Shown here: positions 8,263-16,320 of the stretch, piece after piece
How the letters are laid out: every line of letters starts with the position of its first letter
Position numbering within the stretch: position 1 is the first letter of the stretch
Source of the DNA: a virus
DNA length: 22,332 nucleotides
Strand: one strand, 5' to 3'
IMG/VR virus record: IMGVR_UViG_3300042549_002051
Location: 1 to 22,332 of that record
Translations under genes and position numbers: made by a program
The notes under the pieces: model-generated
Told to the model about the DNA's origin: nothing
Database searches by the model: none
What the model saw: only the letters and a program-made list of their open reading frames with translations

Positions 8263-8606
8263 GCCTTAACATGGATGCGCTGGCTACCCCGATCTTTGGG
8301 GAGCCTGACAGCCTCCGTGATTTTCTATTTGAAAATGGCATTCAGCATCAAGTCTTTTGGGAAAGACTAACCGATGCTGGCTTCTATGTGCCGCGCTACC
8401 CCATTATTGACGCTGATCCGCAGGATTTGGACGATTGGTTGCTCATTCACCAACAAGAGCATCAGCGGTATGCCGCCATTCTTTCCCTAAACGATCCCTT
8501 TAACCTGCTGGACTTGGACTTTAACCAAGAAGATGACTTTTACGATTGGGTAAATAGTCATTTGCTAATACATGAGCAGATCGCCAGATCACTTGGCGTG
8601 ACGTAA
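8259..8606 (+). CDS. acidic phage protein of unknown function
   Basis: This 115-residue protein overlaps the previous stop (ATGA), so it is translationally coupled. It is acidic and rich in aromatic residues, with a paired-helix look: SLRDFLFENGIQHQVFWERL (about 18-37), DLDDWLLIHQQEHQRY and FYDWVNSHLLIHEQIA near the C-terminus. The two similar D[DY]W...HLLIH/LLIHQQ segments suggest an internal helical duplication. It is the last gene before the 155-base non-coding gap, so it ends this transcription block. No motif reveals a reaction. Confidence 0.55.
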   Translation: MSLNMDALATPIFGEPDSLRDFLFENGIQHQVFWERLTDAGFYVPRYPIIDADPQDLDDWLLIHQQEHQRYAAILSLNDPFNLLDLDFNQEDDFYDWVNSHLLIHEQIARSLGVT

Positions 8607-8613
8607 TTTTGAC

Positions 8614-8631
8614 CTGTCGAATAACCGACAG
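8614..8631 (+). repeat. short perfect inverted repeat after the acidic gene
   Basis: CTGTCG (8614-8619), loop aataac, CGACAG (8626-8631). A perfect 6-bp stem lies eight bases after the stop of the previous gene. No U-tract follows, so it is not a classical terminator; it may protect the 3' end of the mRNA or bind a protein. Confidence 0.45.
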
Positions 8632-8677
8632 TCTAATGGCTATTTGGCAACAAAAAAGATAGGTTAAATCGCGTGTT

Positions 8678-8701
8678 GGGCTTGCTTAAAGCCCTGCTTT
8701 T
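8678..8701 (+). terminator. probable rho-independent terminator between tail and ejection blocks
   Basis: GGGCTT (8678-8683), loop gctta, AAGCCC (8689-8694), followed by tgctttt. A 6-bp stem with a short, imperfect U-rich tail sits in the only non-coding gap of the late module. Termination is probably partial. Confidence 0.45.
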
Positions 8702-8703
8702 GC

Positions 8704-8731
8704 TTGACAATTTGGCTTATCGTGTTGTATC
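8704..8731 (+). promoter_or_regulatory. weak sigma70-like promoter candidate upstream of the ejection block
   Basis: A perfect TTGACA box (8704-8709) is followed after 16 bases by TGTATC (8726-8731), a poor -10 match. The site is 30 bases upstream of the next start and just after the terminator-like hairpin. The -35 is convincing, the -10 is not; a phage-specific promoter could also be here. Confidence 0.3.
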
Positions 8732-8761
8732 CGGCAAGGCATTTTAGATTGAGAGGCGAGT

Positions 8762-9223
8762 ATGGTTCAGATGGTGGACAGCCGACAGCAAGAGCTTAGC
8801 GCTGAAGACATTGTGGCAATAGATGCAATGAACATGGAGTCTGGATTAAGCCGTGATCAGGCCATTGCGATGATCAATGCCGAACTCAAAATGGATGACA
8901 CTCTGTTTATTCGTCAGGGCAACACACTCTACGTCATTCACAAAGCACAACCGGGCGTTGGTTATTTCCAAGCATTTAATGCAGACGTTCCTGAAAACTT
9001 TTTGCAAAACAATATCGAATTTGCGAAAGCCTGTTACAAAATGGGTTTCGATACTGTGGCAACTATTCTCGAAGAGCCAAGTACAGCTTCTTTCTATCGC
9101 GGCGTTGTAGAAGCTGCGCCTAATCCAGACATGGGTTATGAGTTGCAAGAGATGGATGATGGTTCTTACATGGCAGTAATTAAGACGGGGCCAGATACCG
9201 GAGGCGCAAATGAGCTGGCTTAA
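8762..9223 (+). CDS. small protein with GNAT-like look, head of the ejection-protein block
   Basis: This 153-residue acidic protein follows gagaggcgag (8751-8760). The N-terminal 45 residues are helical (LSAEDIVAIDAMNMESGLSR). Residues about 46-140 read as strand-helix-strand: DTLFIRQGNTLYVIHKA, then an amphipathic helix NNIEFAKACYKMGFDTVATI, then a final MGYELQEMDDGSYMAVIKTG. That order resembles GNAT acetyltransferase-like proteins found before internal virion genes in podoviruses, but I see no clear acetyl-CoA loop (Q/RxxGxG/A), so activity is doubtful. It overlaps the next gene by 14 bases, tying it to that operon. It may be a minor internal virion or scaffold-like protein. Confidence 0.55.
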   Translation: MVQMVDSRQQELSAEDIVAIDAMNMESGLSRDQAIAMINAELKMDDTLFIRQGNTLYVIHKAQPGVGYFQAFNADVPENFLQNNIEFAKACYKMGFDTVATILEEPSTASFYRGVVEAAPNPDMGYELQEMDDGSYMAVIKTGPDTGGANELA

Positions 9224-10628
9224 AAAAGTATTCAAAAAAGTAACAAAAGCTGCTGGCAAAGTTGTCGATGCTGTTGGTAGCGCTGTAAAAACAGTTGGTG
9301 AAGCGGTAGTCAACACGGTCAAATACGTTGCTGAAAACCCTGAAGTCGCCATCATTGCGGTTGCTGCGCCACAGCTACTGCCGACCATTGGTGTTACTGG
9401 TATTGCTGTCCAGCCTGTGACTGCTGGTTTAATTTCAGCGTCACAAGGCGGTAGTGTTGAAGACATTGGTAAGGCTGCATTAGGTTCGTTTGTTGGTCAA
9501 GGTGTCGGCGTTCCGGTTGCGCAAAAAGTAGGAACAGCTATTGGTGCTGCTGGCAATACGGCACAAACTGCTTTGGCTAATGCAGTTGGCGGTGCTGTTG
9601 GTTCTGCTGCTGGTGCCGCAGCAACAGGTGGTGATGTTGGTGAGGCTGCGTTACTTGGTGGCCTTGGTTCTGGTTCTGCATCATTAGCGCGTTCGGGGGC
9701 CACTTCTCAATTTGATTTGGATGAAACTGGCACGGCTGCAAACATTGCCGCTGACGTTGGTGAGGCGCTTGGACGTACCGCAGTATCTGGAAACCTTTCT
9801 GGTGAATTAACTGGCGCAGCATTTGGCACCTTGGCAAGAGAAGGTGACATTGCCATGCAACAGTTGCGTCAACCTACCACCAAAACTGGCGGTGATCAGG
9901 TTGTCGAAGCCTTCTCGCAGCCTAAGTCTCCCGGCGTTGGCACACAAATAGGCGAGCCAACCGCCGAACTTGCGGGCGGCATTCAATATGGTAGTAAGCA
10001 AGGTGCGGCTGGAACAGACATTGTTCGTGATGTTGATTTACCCTCAGTATCAGGAAGATTTGGCGTTGCTGACAATAATACCTTGCCAGAAGTTACTGTT
10101 AAACCTGAAATGCGGTTTGACGTTCGCACGGGCAGACTCATTCCCGTAATTAAGCCAACTCAGCCTGCCACTCAAGCGCCAAGTCAGCCTGCGCGTCCTC
10201 CTGCTAGACCGCCAGAAGAGATGACCGGCAGAGAGTTAATTGAACGCACAGAAACGTCAGCAGAAACGCCAACAGAAACGTCAGCAGAAGCGCCAACAGA
10301 AACGACGCGTTTGCCGGGTGTGGATGTTATTGATGAGATGCAGGTTGAAGAACAGCCATTGGCATTGGACAAAGTGTCTGATGAAGAATTGCTGGCTGCA
10401 ATTGAAGAGTCGGTGCAACAAGAAGGATTTAAGCCGCTTGACGTTTCAATCGCTACTGCGCCACGCCGTAGAAGTGCAACGCCAATGTCGGTTAGCGCTC
10501 GCGCTGTAGGCACAAGCCCAACAGCCGCGATAGTAGGTCAAAAGGAGCCGGTCTTCGGCGGTGAAGAGGATGCACAACAAGATGTGTGGAATACCCGTTC
10601 CTTGCGTCTTAGAAAGGCACTAGGTTAA
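9210..10628 (+). CDS. probable internal virion / ejection protein, Ala-Gly-rich with amphipathic N-terminus
   Basis: This 472-residue protein starts inside the previous gene with ggagg at 9200-9204. The N-terminus (MSWLKKVFKKVTKAAGKVVD) is a cationic amphipathic helix. It is followed by a hydrophobic stretch (VAIIAVAAPQLLPTIGVTGIAV, about 45-66) and a Gly/Ala-rich region (residues 85-165) with closely packed small residues, all suited to membrane insertion. The C-terminal half is Pro/Thr/Glu-rich and probably disordered, with a 12-base tandem repeat coding TETSAETPTETSAEAP near residue 347. It leads a run of four large genes without recognisable enzymes, the usual place of proteins ejected into the host with the DNA. 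The role is inferred. Confidence 0.6.
   Translation: MSWLKKVFKKVTKAAGKVVDAVGSAVKTVGEAVVNTVKYVAENPEVAIIAVAAPQLLPTIGVTGIAVQPVTAGLISASQGGSVEDIGKAALGSFVGQGVGVPVAQKVGTAIGAAGNTAQTALANAVGGAVGSAAGAAATGGDVGEAALLGGLGSGSASLARSGATSQFDLDETGTAANIAADVGEALGRTAVSGNLSGELTGAAFGTLAREGDIAMQQLRQPTTKTGGDQVVEAFSQPKSPGVGTQIGEPTAELAGGIQYGSKQGAAGTDIVRDVDLPSVSGRFGVADNNTLPEVTVKPEMRFDVRTGRLIPVIKPTQPATQAPSQPARPPARPPEEMTGRELIERTETSAETPTETSAEAPTETTRLPGVDVIDEMQVEEQPLALDKVSDEELLAAIEESVQQEGFKPLDVSIATAPRRRSATPMSVSARAVGTSPTAAIVGQKEPVFGGEEDAQQDVWNTRSLRLRKALG
10249..10306 (+). repeat. 12-bp tandem repeat inside the first ejection-type gene
   Basis: About 4.8 copies of cagaaacgYcaR run head to tail (10249, 10261, 10273, 10285, partial 10297). 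They encode alternating T-E-T-S-A-E-T-P units in a disordered, acidic linker. Twelve bases keep the frame, so copy number can change without breaking the gene. Confidence 0.8.
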
Positions 10629-10632
10629 TTCA

Positions 10633-11814
10633 ATGAAAACACTGGCAATGATGTTTGGTAGCAATGGGTTGGGCAGCCCAAGACTGATGGCAGAAGCCTT
10701 GCGTCGCATGGGTCGGCGTGGTGACACGGTACTTGCGCACATTACACCTGAAGAAGCTGACATGCTGATGCAAGCAGGTGGTGCTGGCAGCATCAACCCG
10801 GACACGGGGTTGCCTGAGTTTGCTCCTCGTCGAGCCAGTGACTTTGATGATGGTGGTGATTTAGTTCGCTCTACGCAGTCAGACATTTTGCGCACAATCC
10901 AGAGCCAACCTGTTAGCGGGACAACAAGAGCTGAGTCAGTGCCAATGGATACTGGCTTTGAGCGATTTGATGTTCCTACTAGGGCAGAAACTTATACGCC
11001 TGTTGGTAATCGTATGGACTTAATGAGCTACGGTACCGGTGTTCCCAACGTAAGAACGGGTGGCGTAACTCCAGAGCCAATGGATGTGACCAGTGATTTC
11101 GGTGTTTATGGTGTTCGTCCGGGTAGTACAGGACTAAGAATGCCTGATAGAGATATTGGTCTAACCACTAGAGCATTGTCGCAAGCGCCAGAGCCTTACT
11201 TTTCTAGCCTTGCGCAAGTTAGACCGCTAGAAGATAGAACCGCAGTTGCGCGTCGCGAGCCAGAAGGATTTGCAGAACGTGCAGAAGCTGGCTTGCAAGA
11301 GTTGCGTGATGTGCTTGACCGCTATCCTAATCTAACCCGTGCTGGCACAGCCGGTGCCAACATTCTGGCGCAAACCTTGTTGTTTAACCAAGCTAACAGA
11401 GAAATGCAGCGTGGTGTTGAAGAGTCTCGTCGTGCTGCCATACCTTTCCGTGAAGCGCAGGCTGAAGCAATGGGTCGTGCAACAGGTGAAGGTCTAACGC
11501 CAGAGCAACAGCAAGAGTTAGAGACTGAGCAGGCCCGTGCGCGTCAAGGTCTGACTGAGCGCAACCTGCAAACTGGCAGTGCCGCATCCGGCATTTTGGC
11601 TGCACAAGCGCGTCGTGCGCGTAGCATTGCTCGTAAGAGTAGTTTTGATGAAGCACTGCGTCTTGCCAACATTGCAGATCAGTATGACCGTCGTGCTTTG
11701 GAGTTGGAATTGCAACGTGATCAGCAATTGGCACAACTCTTTGCTGGCATCCTAGGCCGTGAAGTACAACAAGCACAGCGCACACAAGCGCCTGTACCTG
11801 AAACGGGAAGATAA
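10633..11814 (+). CDS. probable internal virion protein with INPDTGLPEF segment
   Basis: This 393-residue protein has an N-terminal block, residues about 28-63 (RRGDTVLAHITPEEADML, then AGSINPDTGLPEF), that I have seen repeatedly in uncharacterised phage virion proteins. Residues 70-220 are polar and Pro/Gly/Arg-rich, probably disordered. Residues about 225-385 are strongly helical and Gln/Arg/Glu-rich (EQQQELETEQARARQGLTER, ALELELQRDQQLAQLFAGIL), suggesting long coiled coils. The next ATG is two bases after its stop. A structural internal role, such as a core or ejected protein, is inferred from the neighbours; no lytic transglycosylase motif is visible. Confidence 0.6.
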   Translation: MKTLAMMFGSNGLGSPRLMAEALRRMGRRGDTVLAHITPEEADMLMQAGGAGSINPDTGLPEFAPRRASDFDDGGDLVRSTQSDILRTIQSQPVSGTTRAESVPMDTGFERFDVPTRAETYTPVGNRMDLMSYGTGVPNVRTGGVTPEPMDVTSDFGVYGVRPGSTGLRMPDRDIGLTTRALSQAPEPYFSSLAQVRPLEDRTAVARREPEGFAERAEAGLQELRDVLDRYPNLTRAGTAGANILAQTLLFNQANREMQRGVEESRRAAIPFREAQAEAMGRATGEGLTPEQQQELETEQARARQGLTERNLQTGSAASGILAAQARRARSIARKSSFDEALRLANIADQYDRRALELELQRDQQLAQLFAGILGREVQQAQRTQAPVPETGR

Positions 11815-11816
11815 CT

Positions 11817-13175
11817 ATGGCAACTGATATGTTAAGCCAAGCATTAGGCACGACACCATCCTTAGTTCGTGGCTTTGGTGCAAAAACAGGCATGAAAGAA
11901 CGTGCCGAGTTTGGTCGCCAAAACCTTGCTGAAACTTTTGAGAAGGGCGCTGAAGCTGAAGCCGAGGCTGCTAAAACTCAGTTCGACATTCAGCAAAGTG
12001 AGATTGGCAGAACAGCGCAAGCTGAGCGCGAGTTAGCAACTGAGTCTGCCCGTGAAGCCCAAGCCTTAGAGCAAGGCACTGAAGGTTACAAAGAGTTTGA
12101 GATTCCGCAGATCAAAGCCTCTGACTATGCGGCTAATGCCTCTTTGCGCCTACTGTCGTCCCTGCTGCTAGGTGGTGTGGGTGGCGCTTCTGGTAGAGCG
12201 CAGTTAATGGCAATCAAAGAAATGCAAGATGCTGAAGACAAGAATCAGCGTCAGACCTTTGCTGCTGCCAAGCTGAAGTTTGATGAGGCAGACAAGAAGC
12301 GCAAAGATAGCAACGAAATGCTGAAACAACGGTTTGACCGCATGTTGAACTTGCTGTCGAAGAATCGTAATGCTGCATTGGTAGAAGCTAAGCTGATTGA
12401 GGGCAAGATGGGTGATGGCTTGATTGCTGCCCAACTGCGCAAAGGAAACTATCAGAAAGCCTATGAGTTGTTTACAAAATCTATTGACGCCGTTGATAAA
12501 GCTGATGCTGAGTTAGCTAAACAGCAAGCAATCTTTGAACGGGAAAAAGCGTTAAAACGCATTCCACAAGCAAGAGAAGGTGGTGGAGGCAGACTTTTGC
12601 CAGCAAAAGAAGTAACCTCAATTGAAGGCTTGAGTTCATTGTCTGAGGCGCTTAAAAAACTTGAAAGAGACTTTAAGCCGGGGTTTGCTGGCCTTGGTGT
12701 TTTTGGTATTGGTGCTGAGTTAGAGCTTGAGGCCAATCGTAGGCTTGGCGGTAAAGACGCACAAGAAGCTATTTCGTGGTGGTCACGTTATCAAAGATTG
12801 CAAGCGCCTAACCGTCACGCCTTGTATGGTGCAACGCTTACCGGCAATGAATTGAAGAATTATCAGAGTTTTACTGCTAAGCCTTCTGATAGCGCAGAAA
12901 CAGTTAGAACCATGTTAAAAGATCAGTCAGACTATTCAGATGCAACTGCACGGCAAAAGGCAATGCAATTTGATTCTGCGGGTTATCGTGTGCCAGAAAT
13001 TAGAGTTCAAAACTTTGAGCAAACTTATGGTGGTGGCACATCAACTTCCGCAGCGCCTGAGGCTAGAGTGGCAACAAAAGCAGATGTAGCAGAAACGGCA
13101 AGAGCCAATCGAATGACTGAAGCGCAAGCTAAAGCAGAACTTCGTAAACGTGGTTTCACGATTGAGGGTGAGTGA
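11817..13175 (+). CDS. probable internal virion protein, coiled-coil
   Basis: This 452-residue protein starts after gggaagataact. Residues 25-90 are charged helix (AEAEAAKTQFDIQQSEIGRT). A Leu/Gly-rich patch at about 109-125 (ASLRLLSSLLLGGVGGASG) could contact membrane. A long coiled coil follows at 130-255. Residues about 334-370 (HALYGATLTGNELKNYQSFT) form a pattern I know from C-terminal regions of phage proteins that are often fused to peptidoglycan-degrading or internal virion proteins. The end (ARANRMTEAQAKAELRKRGF) is a small helical tail. No catalytic residues are recognised. It lies third of four such genes and is coupled to the fourth by TGATG. Confidence 0.6.
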   Translation: MATDMLSQALGTTPSLVRGFGAKTGMKERAEFGRQNLAETFEKGAEAEAEAAKTQFDIQQSEIGRTAQAERELATESAREAQALEQGTEGYKEFEIPQIKASDYAANASLRLLSSLLLGGVGGASGRAQLMAIKEMQDAEDKNQRQTFAAAKLKFDEADKKRKDSNEMLKQRFDRMLNLLSKNRNAALVEAKLIEGKMGDGLIAAQLRKGNYQKAYELFTKSIDAVDKADAELAKQQAIFEREKALKRIPQAREGGGGRLLPAKEVTSIEGLSSLSEALKKLERDFKPGFAGLGVFGIGAELELEANRRLGGKDAQEAISWWSRYQRLQAPNRHALYGATLTGNELKNYQSFTAKPSDSAETVRTMLKDQSDYSDATARQKAMQFDSAGYRVPEIRVQNFEQTYGGGTSTSAAPEARVATKADVAETARANRMTEAQAKAELRKRGFTIEGE

Positions 13176-15199
13176 TGGCTGGTCGAAACTTGCTTGCTGA
13201 AGAGCCGCAACCTTCTGGCAAAAACTTATTGGCTGAAGAGCCAAAAGAGTCTGCGCGTGAAGGATTTATACCTGCGTCCATTGACGTAGTAAATCGTTCC
13301 TTGGTTGCCGGAACTTTGGGTGCGCCAGCAGATATTGGTGCGCTTTTACTGCGTCCTTTTGGATATAAAGAAGAGCCAACTTTGGGTTCTGAATACATTG
13401 GTCGCAAAATGGAAGAGGCAGGATTTATCTCTCCCAAGCGTAGGCCAGTAGCTGAATTATTGACTAGCTTTGCTCCATTGGGTGTAACCGGCCTTGCGGC
13501 AGGCACCAAATTTGGCGTCGATCTTGCAAGAAAAGCATTAGGGAGAGGCGTAGCCTCAGAAGCAGAAGCAGTAAAAAAAGCTACTGTTGGCAAGTATGAA
13601 GAACCAATTGCAGAGGCAGCAAGAGAAAGAGAACGAGCATCAAGAGTTATTTCGCAAATGGAAAGGCAACCATCGGTTGCTGCGGAACGTGCTGCTATTG
13701 CTCCATTGACAGAGGCGCAACGTGTCGCCCAACTGCAATCAGAATTGCGTCAACCTGTGCGCGAAGCTGCTGGCGCTAAACGAGTAAAAGCAGAACAAAC
13801 TGCTGCTGAAGCCGCTAAAGTTGAAGAGCTTGCGCTTCAAAGAACTGCTGCGGCTGAGCAAGCTGTAAATGCAATTGAGCAGCGCATGATGCAAATGCCA
13901 ACTATGAATGCAGAGCAATTTGGTACTTTGCTTAGAAATGCAACTCAAACAATGAACCAAAGGCTGTTATCCGCAAGGACAGAAGGTTCTGGTTTGAACT
14001 CAATTATTACGAACGCAGGCGATGATCTAATTGTTGATACTGCACAAGTAATAGAACGCGCAAAAGAAATTAAAAAAAGAACAAGAAATCCGCAAGTTGC
14101 TGCAATGATGGATGAGGTTCAAGCGCTTGCAAAAACAGATAAGGAAGCTGCTTTAAGCCTGTACTCTGCTGATTCTCTGCGTAAATATTTATCAAAAGAT
14201 ATTATCAATAAATTTTTTCCGCAAACTGGTGCTGATAAAGAAGTTTTAACTGGATTAAAGGCTTTGCGTGGCGCTTTAATTACTAAAACACCACAGCAGT
14301 ATAGGGAAGGATTGGGCAAGTTTAGTGAGCTGTCACGCCCATTAGATATAGTGGAGCGCCAAGGCTCATTGAAACGTGTGTTAGACATTGATCCTGTTAG
14401 CACTGCTGAAAAACTTACTGAGGCAGAAGTCGTCGGTGAAGTTATAAGAAAGGCAAATCGTGGGAATCCAGTGTTTTCTCGTTTGCTTGAGGTAAGCCCA
14501 TCTCTTAAAGATTCTGCACGTTTGTACTTTACTCAAGACTTGTTTGCCAAAGGAGTGGTTCCGTCCGAAGCCTCCGTAAGAACTTGGCTGGCTGCAAATC
14601 AAAGATCGTTACAGCAACTTGGTTTGTATGACGAGTTCAAGAACCTGCGCACAGCAAGAGAAACTGCACAACGCGCAGTGGATGATGCAAAGCTGACAGA
14701 AAAAGCAGTTGGTGCAGTGGTTAAAGAGGCAAAAGCTGGTGAAACTGCCGCCGAAAAGTTAAGCAGGGAAAGTGAACGCCGCTTGCAAGAAGCATTAAAA
14801 ACAACTGCTGGCCCAACACAAAGGCCGGGAGAAACATTGGCTGAAGCGTTAAGAAGAACAAGGACGGGAGAAAAGCCTGTACCAATCCAAACTTTTATTC
14901 AATCAAGAGAAAAACAAATTGATGCAATTAGGTCATTGACTAAGATGCAAGATGACGTAAATGCAGCGCGAGATACAAGAGAAGTAGTTGCCGCTGTAAA
15001 TAGATCGGCAACTGATTTGTTGAATCGTGGAATTATTGATGATGCTGGCTACAGAACTATGCTTCGTGATGTTGCTAGATTAGAAAAAATGGAAGACGCT
15101 AAAAATCAATCTCGTAAGATTTTGGCATTCTTTGGTGGTGCGCTTGGTGTGGGTTGGTTGGGTCGCAGAGCAATTGAATCGACAACGGAGGGTAAATAA
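13175..15199 (+). CDS. large probable internal virion / ejection protein
   Basis: The ATG at 13175 overlaps the upstream TGA (TGATG) and is preferred to the GTG at 13172. The 674-residue product starts with two copies of NLLAEEP (residues 5-11 and 17-23), then a segment SLVAGTLGAPADIGALLLRPFGY (42-64), PTLGSEYIGRKMEEAGFI (68-85) and ELLTSFAPLGVTGLAAG, a beginning I associate with large uncharacterised podoviral virion proteins. Residues 125-235 and 495-560 are Ala/Glu/Arg-rich coiled coils. A short hydrophobic segment (LAFFGGALGVGWLGRRA) ends the protein. Codons are more AT-rich than in the capsid gene. It is the largest product of the block and could be the main ejected protein; no enzyme motif is seen. 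Confidence 0.6.
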   Translation: MAGRNLLAEEPQPSGKNLLAEEPKESAREGFIPASIDVVNRSLVAGTLGAPADIGALLLRPFGYKEEPTLGSEYIGRKMEEAGFISPKRRPVAELLTSFAPLGVTGLAAGTKFGVDLARKALGRGVASEAEAVKKATVGKYEEPIAEAARERERASRVISQMERQPSVAAERAAIAPLTEAQRVAQLQSELRQPVREAAGAKRVKAEQTAAEAAKVEELALQRTAAAEQAVNAIEQRMMQMPTMNAEQFGTLLRNATQTMNQRLLSARTEGSGLNSIITNAGDDLIVDTAQVIERAKEIKKRTRNPQVAAMMDEVQALAKTDKEAALSLYSADSLRKYLSKDIINKFFPQTGADKEVLTGLKALRGALITKTPQQYREGLGKFSELSRPLDIVERQGSLKRVLDIDPVSTAEKLTEAEVVGEVIRKANRGNPVFSRLLEVSPSLKDSARLYFTQDLFAKGVVPSEASVRTWLAANQRSLQQLGLYDEFKNLRTARETAQRAVDDAKLTEKAVGAVVKEAKAGETAAEKLSRESERRLQEALKTTAGPTQRPGETLAEALRRTRTGEKPVPIQTFIQSREKQIDAIRSLTKMQDDVNAARDTREVVAAVNRSATDLLNRGIIDDAGYRTMLRDVARLEKMEDAKNQSRKILAFFGGALGVGWLGRRAIESTTEGK

Positions 15200-15200
15200 C

Positions 15201-15392
15201 ATGCCACTAATGAAAGGTAAGAGTGCCAAGACGATTAGCTCGAACATTGGCGAAATGGTGCGCAGCTTCAAGGAATCCGGCAAGATTGGTACGAGTAAGC
15301 CTTCGAGCGTGCGTAAAGCTGTCAAACAGGCTGCGGCGATTGCTTACTCAAAAGCTGGCAAGTCGCGTATGAAGCGAGGGTCAAAACGATGA
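15201..15392 (+). CDS. small basic conserved phage protein
   Basis: The start at 15201 follows ggaggg (15187-15192) and opens a 63-residue product, MPLMKGKSAKTISSNIGEMV...VRKAVKQAAAIAYSKAGKSR. An upstream in-frame start would only read through the tail of the previous gene. The protein is very basic, has few acidic residues, and its MPLMKGKS..TIS.NI beginning with an AVKQA.AIA.SKAG core is typical of tiny phage proteins of unknown role (DUF6496-like, a tentative link). DNA contact during packaging is possible. Its stop overlaps the next start (ATGA). Confidence 0.7.
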   Translation: MPLMKGKSAKTISSNIGEMVRSFKESGKIGTSKPSSVRKAVKQAAAIAYSKAGKSRMKRGSKR

Positions 15393-15562
15393 TTTATGAC
15401 AACGGCAGCAACAACGACAAAATGAACAATAGCGTCGAAGAGTTGCGTAAGTTGAAAGAAACGGCAAAGCAACAAGCCGAGAAGCGCGGGGATACCATGT
15501 TAGTTGGCACCCGCATTACGATGATGCGTTCAAAGCGTGACGGGAGAAAGCTAGAACGATGA
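15389..15562 (+). CDS. 57-residue charged small protein
   Basis: The ATG at 15389 overlaps the previous TGA and the stop at 15560-15562 overlaps the next ATG. This chain of ATGA couplings is the main evidence that it is real. The product begins MIYDNGSNNDKMNNSVEELR, is helical in the middle (LRKLKETAKQQAEKRGDTML) and ends basic (MMRSKRDGRKLER). There is no recognisable family. Its neighbours are small proteins placed between ejection and lysis genes. Confidence 0.65.
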   Translation: MIYDNGSNNDKMNNSVEELRKLKETAKQQAEKRGDTMLVGTRITMMRSKRDGRKLER

Positions 15563-15765
15563 AGAAAGCAAAGGGGCTGAATCCTGAACTTGAGCAGGCT
15601 ATTTATGATTTACTCAAGCAAACAATGAATGACTCTACCGCATCACTAACTGACAAAACGAAAGTGCTTGACCGGGTTCTGAAGCTAGAACAGATTAAGC
15701 AAAAGATTATGGATGATGAGTACGGAAGTGGGTTTTATTCCAACGATGATGACGAGTCGGAATAA
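15559..15765 (+). CDS. small helical protein, possible packaging-related (terminase small-subunit-like)
   Basis: This 68-residue protein is coupled by ATGA to the upstream gene. MKKAKGLNPELEQAIYDLLK, then SLTDKTKVLDRVLKLEQIKQKI form helices, followed by an acidic tail DDEYGSGFYSNDDDESE. I recall similar small proteins in phage packaging regions, which suggests a terminase small-subunit-like or regulatory role, but no terminase large subunit is in the window and the protein is short for that job. Its last 59 bases are overlapped tail-to-tail by the HNH endonuclease gene on the other strand, so the two genes share sequence in opposite directions. Confidence 0.6.
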   Translation: MKKAKGLNPELEQAIYDLLKQTMNDSTASLTDKTKVLDRVLKLEQIKQKIMDDEYGSGFYSNDDDESE

Positions 15766-16300
15766 ACTTTTCGTCATGCCAAATTTTATTTTGGCAAACT
15801 AGAAATATCGTGTGCTTATGCACATTGTATTTTTGGGCAAGATCGGAGTAAGTATGGTTTTTGTAAAGTTCTCGAATTACTTTGACGGACTCCCAACTAA
15901 GGCCATTAGTTCGGTTTTGCGCTTGTTCTTTGGAAGAAACCCATCGGCAGTTGCTAGGATGATAACCAAAAGAGTTATCAATTCTGTCAATGGTCAAGTT
16001 TTCTTCGTATCCATTTTGATAAGACCATTCTTTGAACTTATCAAAAACACTCCATTCGTCACAAATTTTTATGTTTGCGCCGCCGTATTTTGGATAACCA
16101 AAGGACTTGGAATTGTTGCATCTTTGGTTAACGCCGTACCAAATGCGATAAAGTCTTGTGCGGCTGTGGTTATGAGTTGTAAGGGTTTGCCTGCCGCGAC
16201 AAGGGCGGCAATAGTGACTTTGATGAGCTTTGTCACTGCGTCGATTAAAAACGCCTTGACACCCAAGACAGGTAAATTCAAAGTATTTTCTGGTAGTCAT
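15707..16300 (-). CDS. HNH homing-type endonuclease with zinc ribbon and HTH
   Basis: The start at 16300 is chosen because ggggagg lies directly upstream and an in-frame TTG at 16330 would lie upstream of the -10 box. The 197-residue product has a zinc-ribbon-like N-terminus (C11xxC14, C31xxC34) and then THNHSRTRLYRIWYGVNQRC...YGGANIKICDEW. The nuclease core LTIDRIDNSFGYHPSNCRW (102-120) followed by EQAQN has D105, R106, D108, N117 and W120 as in the common phage HNH family. A helix-turn-helix (SWESVKVIRELY...YSDLAQKYNVHKHTIFLV, 136-168) probably binds the target site. It is antisense to the late genes, AT-rich, with its own promoter: marks of a freestanding homing gene. Confidence 0.85.
   Translation of the reverse strand: MTTRKYFEFTCLGCQGVFNRRSDKAHQSHYCRPCRGRQTLTTHNHSRTRLYRIWYGVNQRCNNSKSFGYPKYGGANIKICDEWSVFDKFKEWSYQNGYEENLTIDRIDNSFGYHPSNCRWVSSKEQAQNRTNGLSWESVKVIRELYKNHTYSDLAQKYNVHKHTIFLVCQNKIWHDEKFIPTRHHRWNKTHFRTHHP
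15777..15796. repeat. AT-rich inverted repeat near the end of the HNH gene
   Basis: TGCCAAA (15777-15783), loop ttttat, TTTGGCA (15790-15796): a perfect 7-bp stem just after the rightward small gene and inside the 3' part of the leftward HNH gene. No proper U-tract follows on either strand, so termination is uncertain. Confidence 0.4.
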
Positions 16301-16320
16301 ACGCCTCCCCTTTGTTGTTA

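Noticed and set aside
8846-9466. 206-codon minus-strand frame opposite the GNAT-like and first ejection genes
   Set aside because: Antisense to coupled rightward genes, no start signal, and a low-complexity product at one end that is the complement of Ala/Val repeats.
11393-11893. 166-codon minus-strand frame spanning two ejection-type genes
   Set aside because: Crosses the boundary of two real genes, His/Gln-rich shadow product, no ribosome site.
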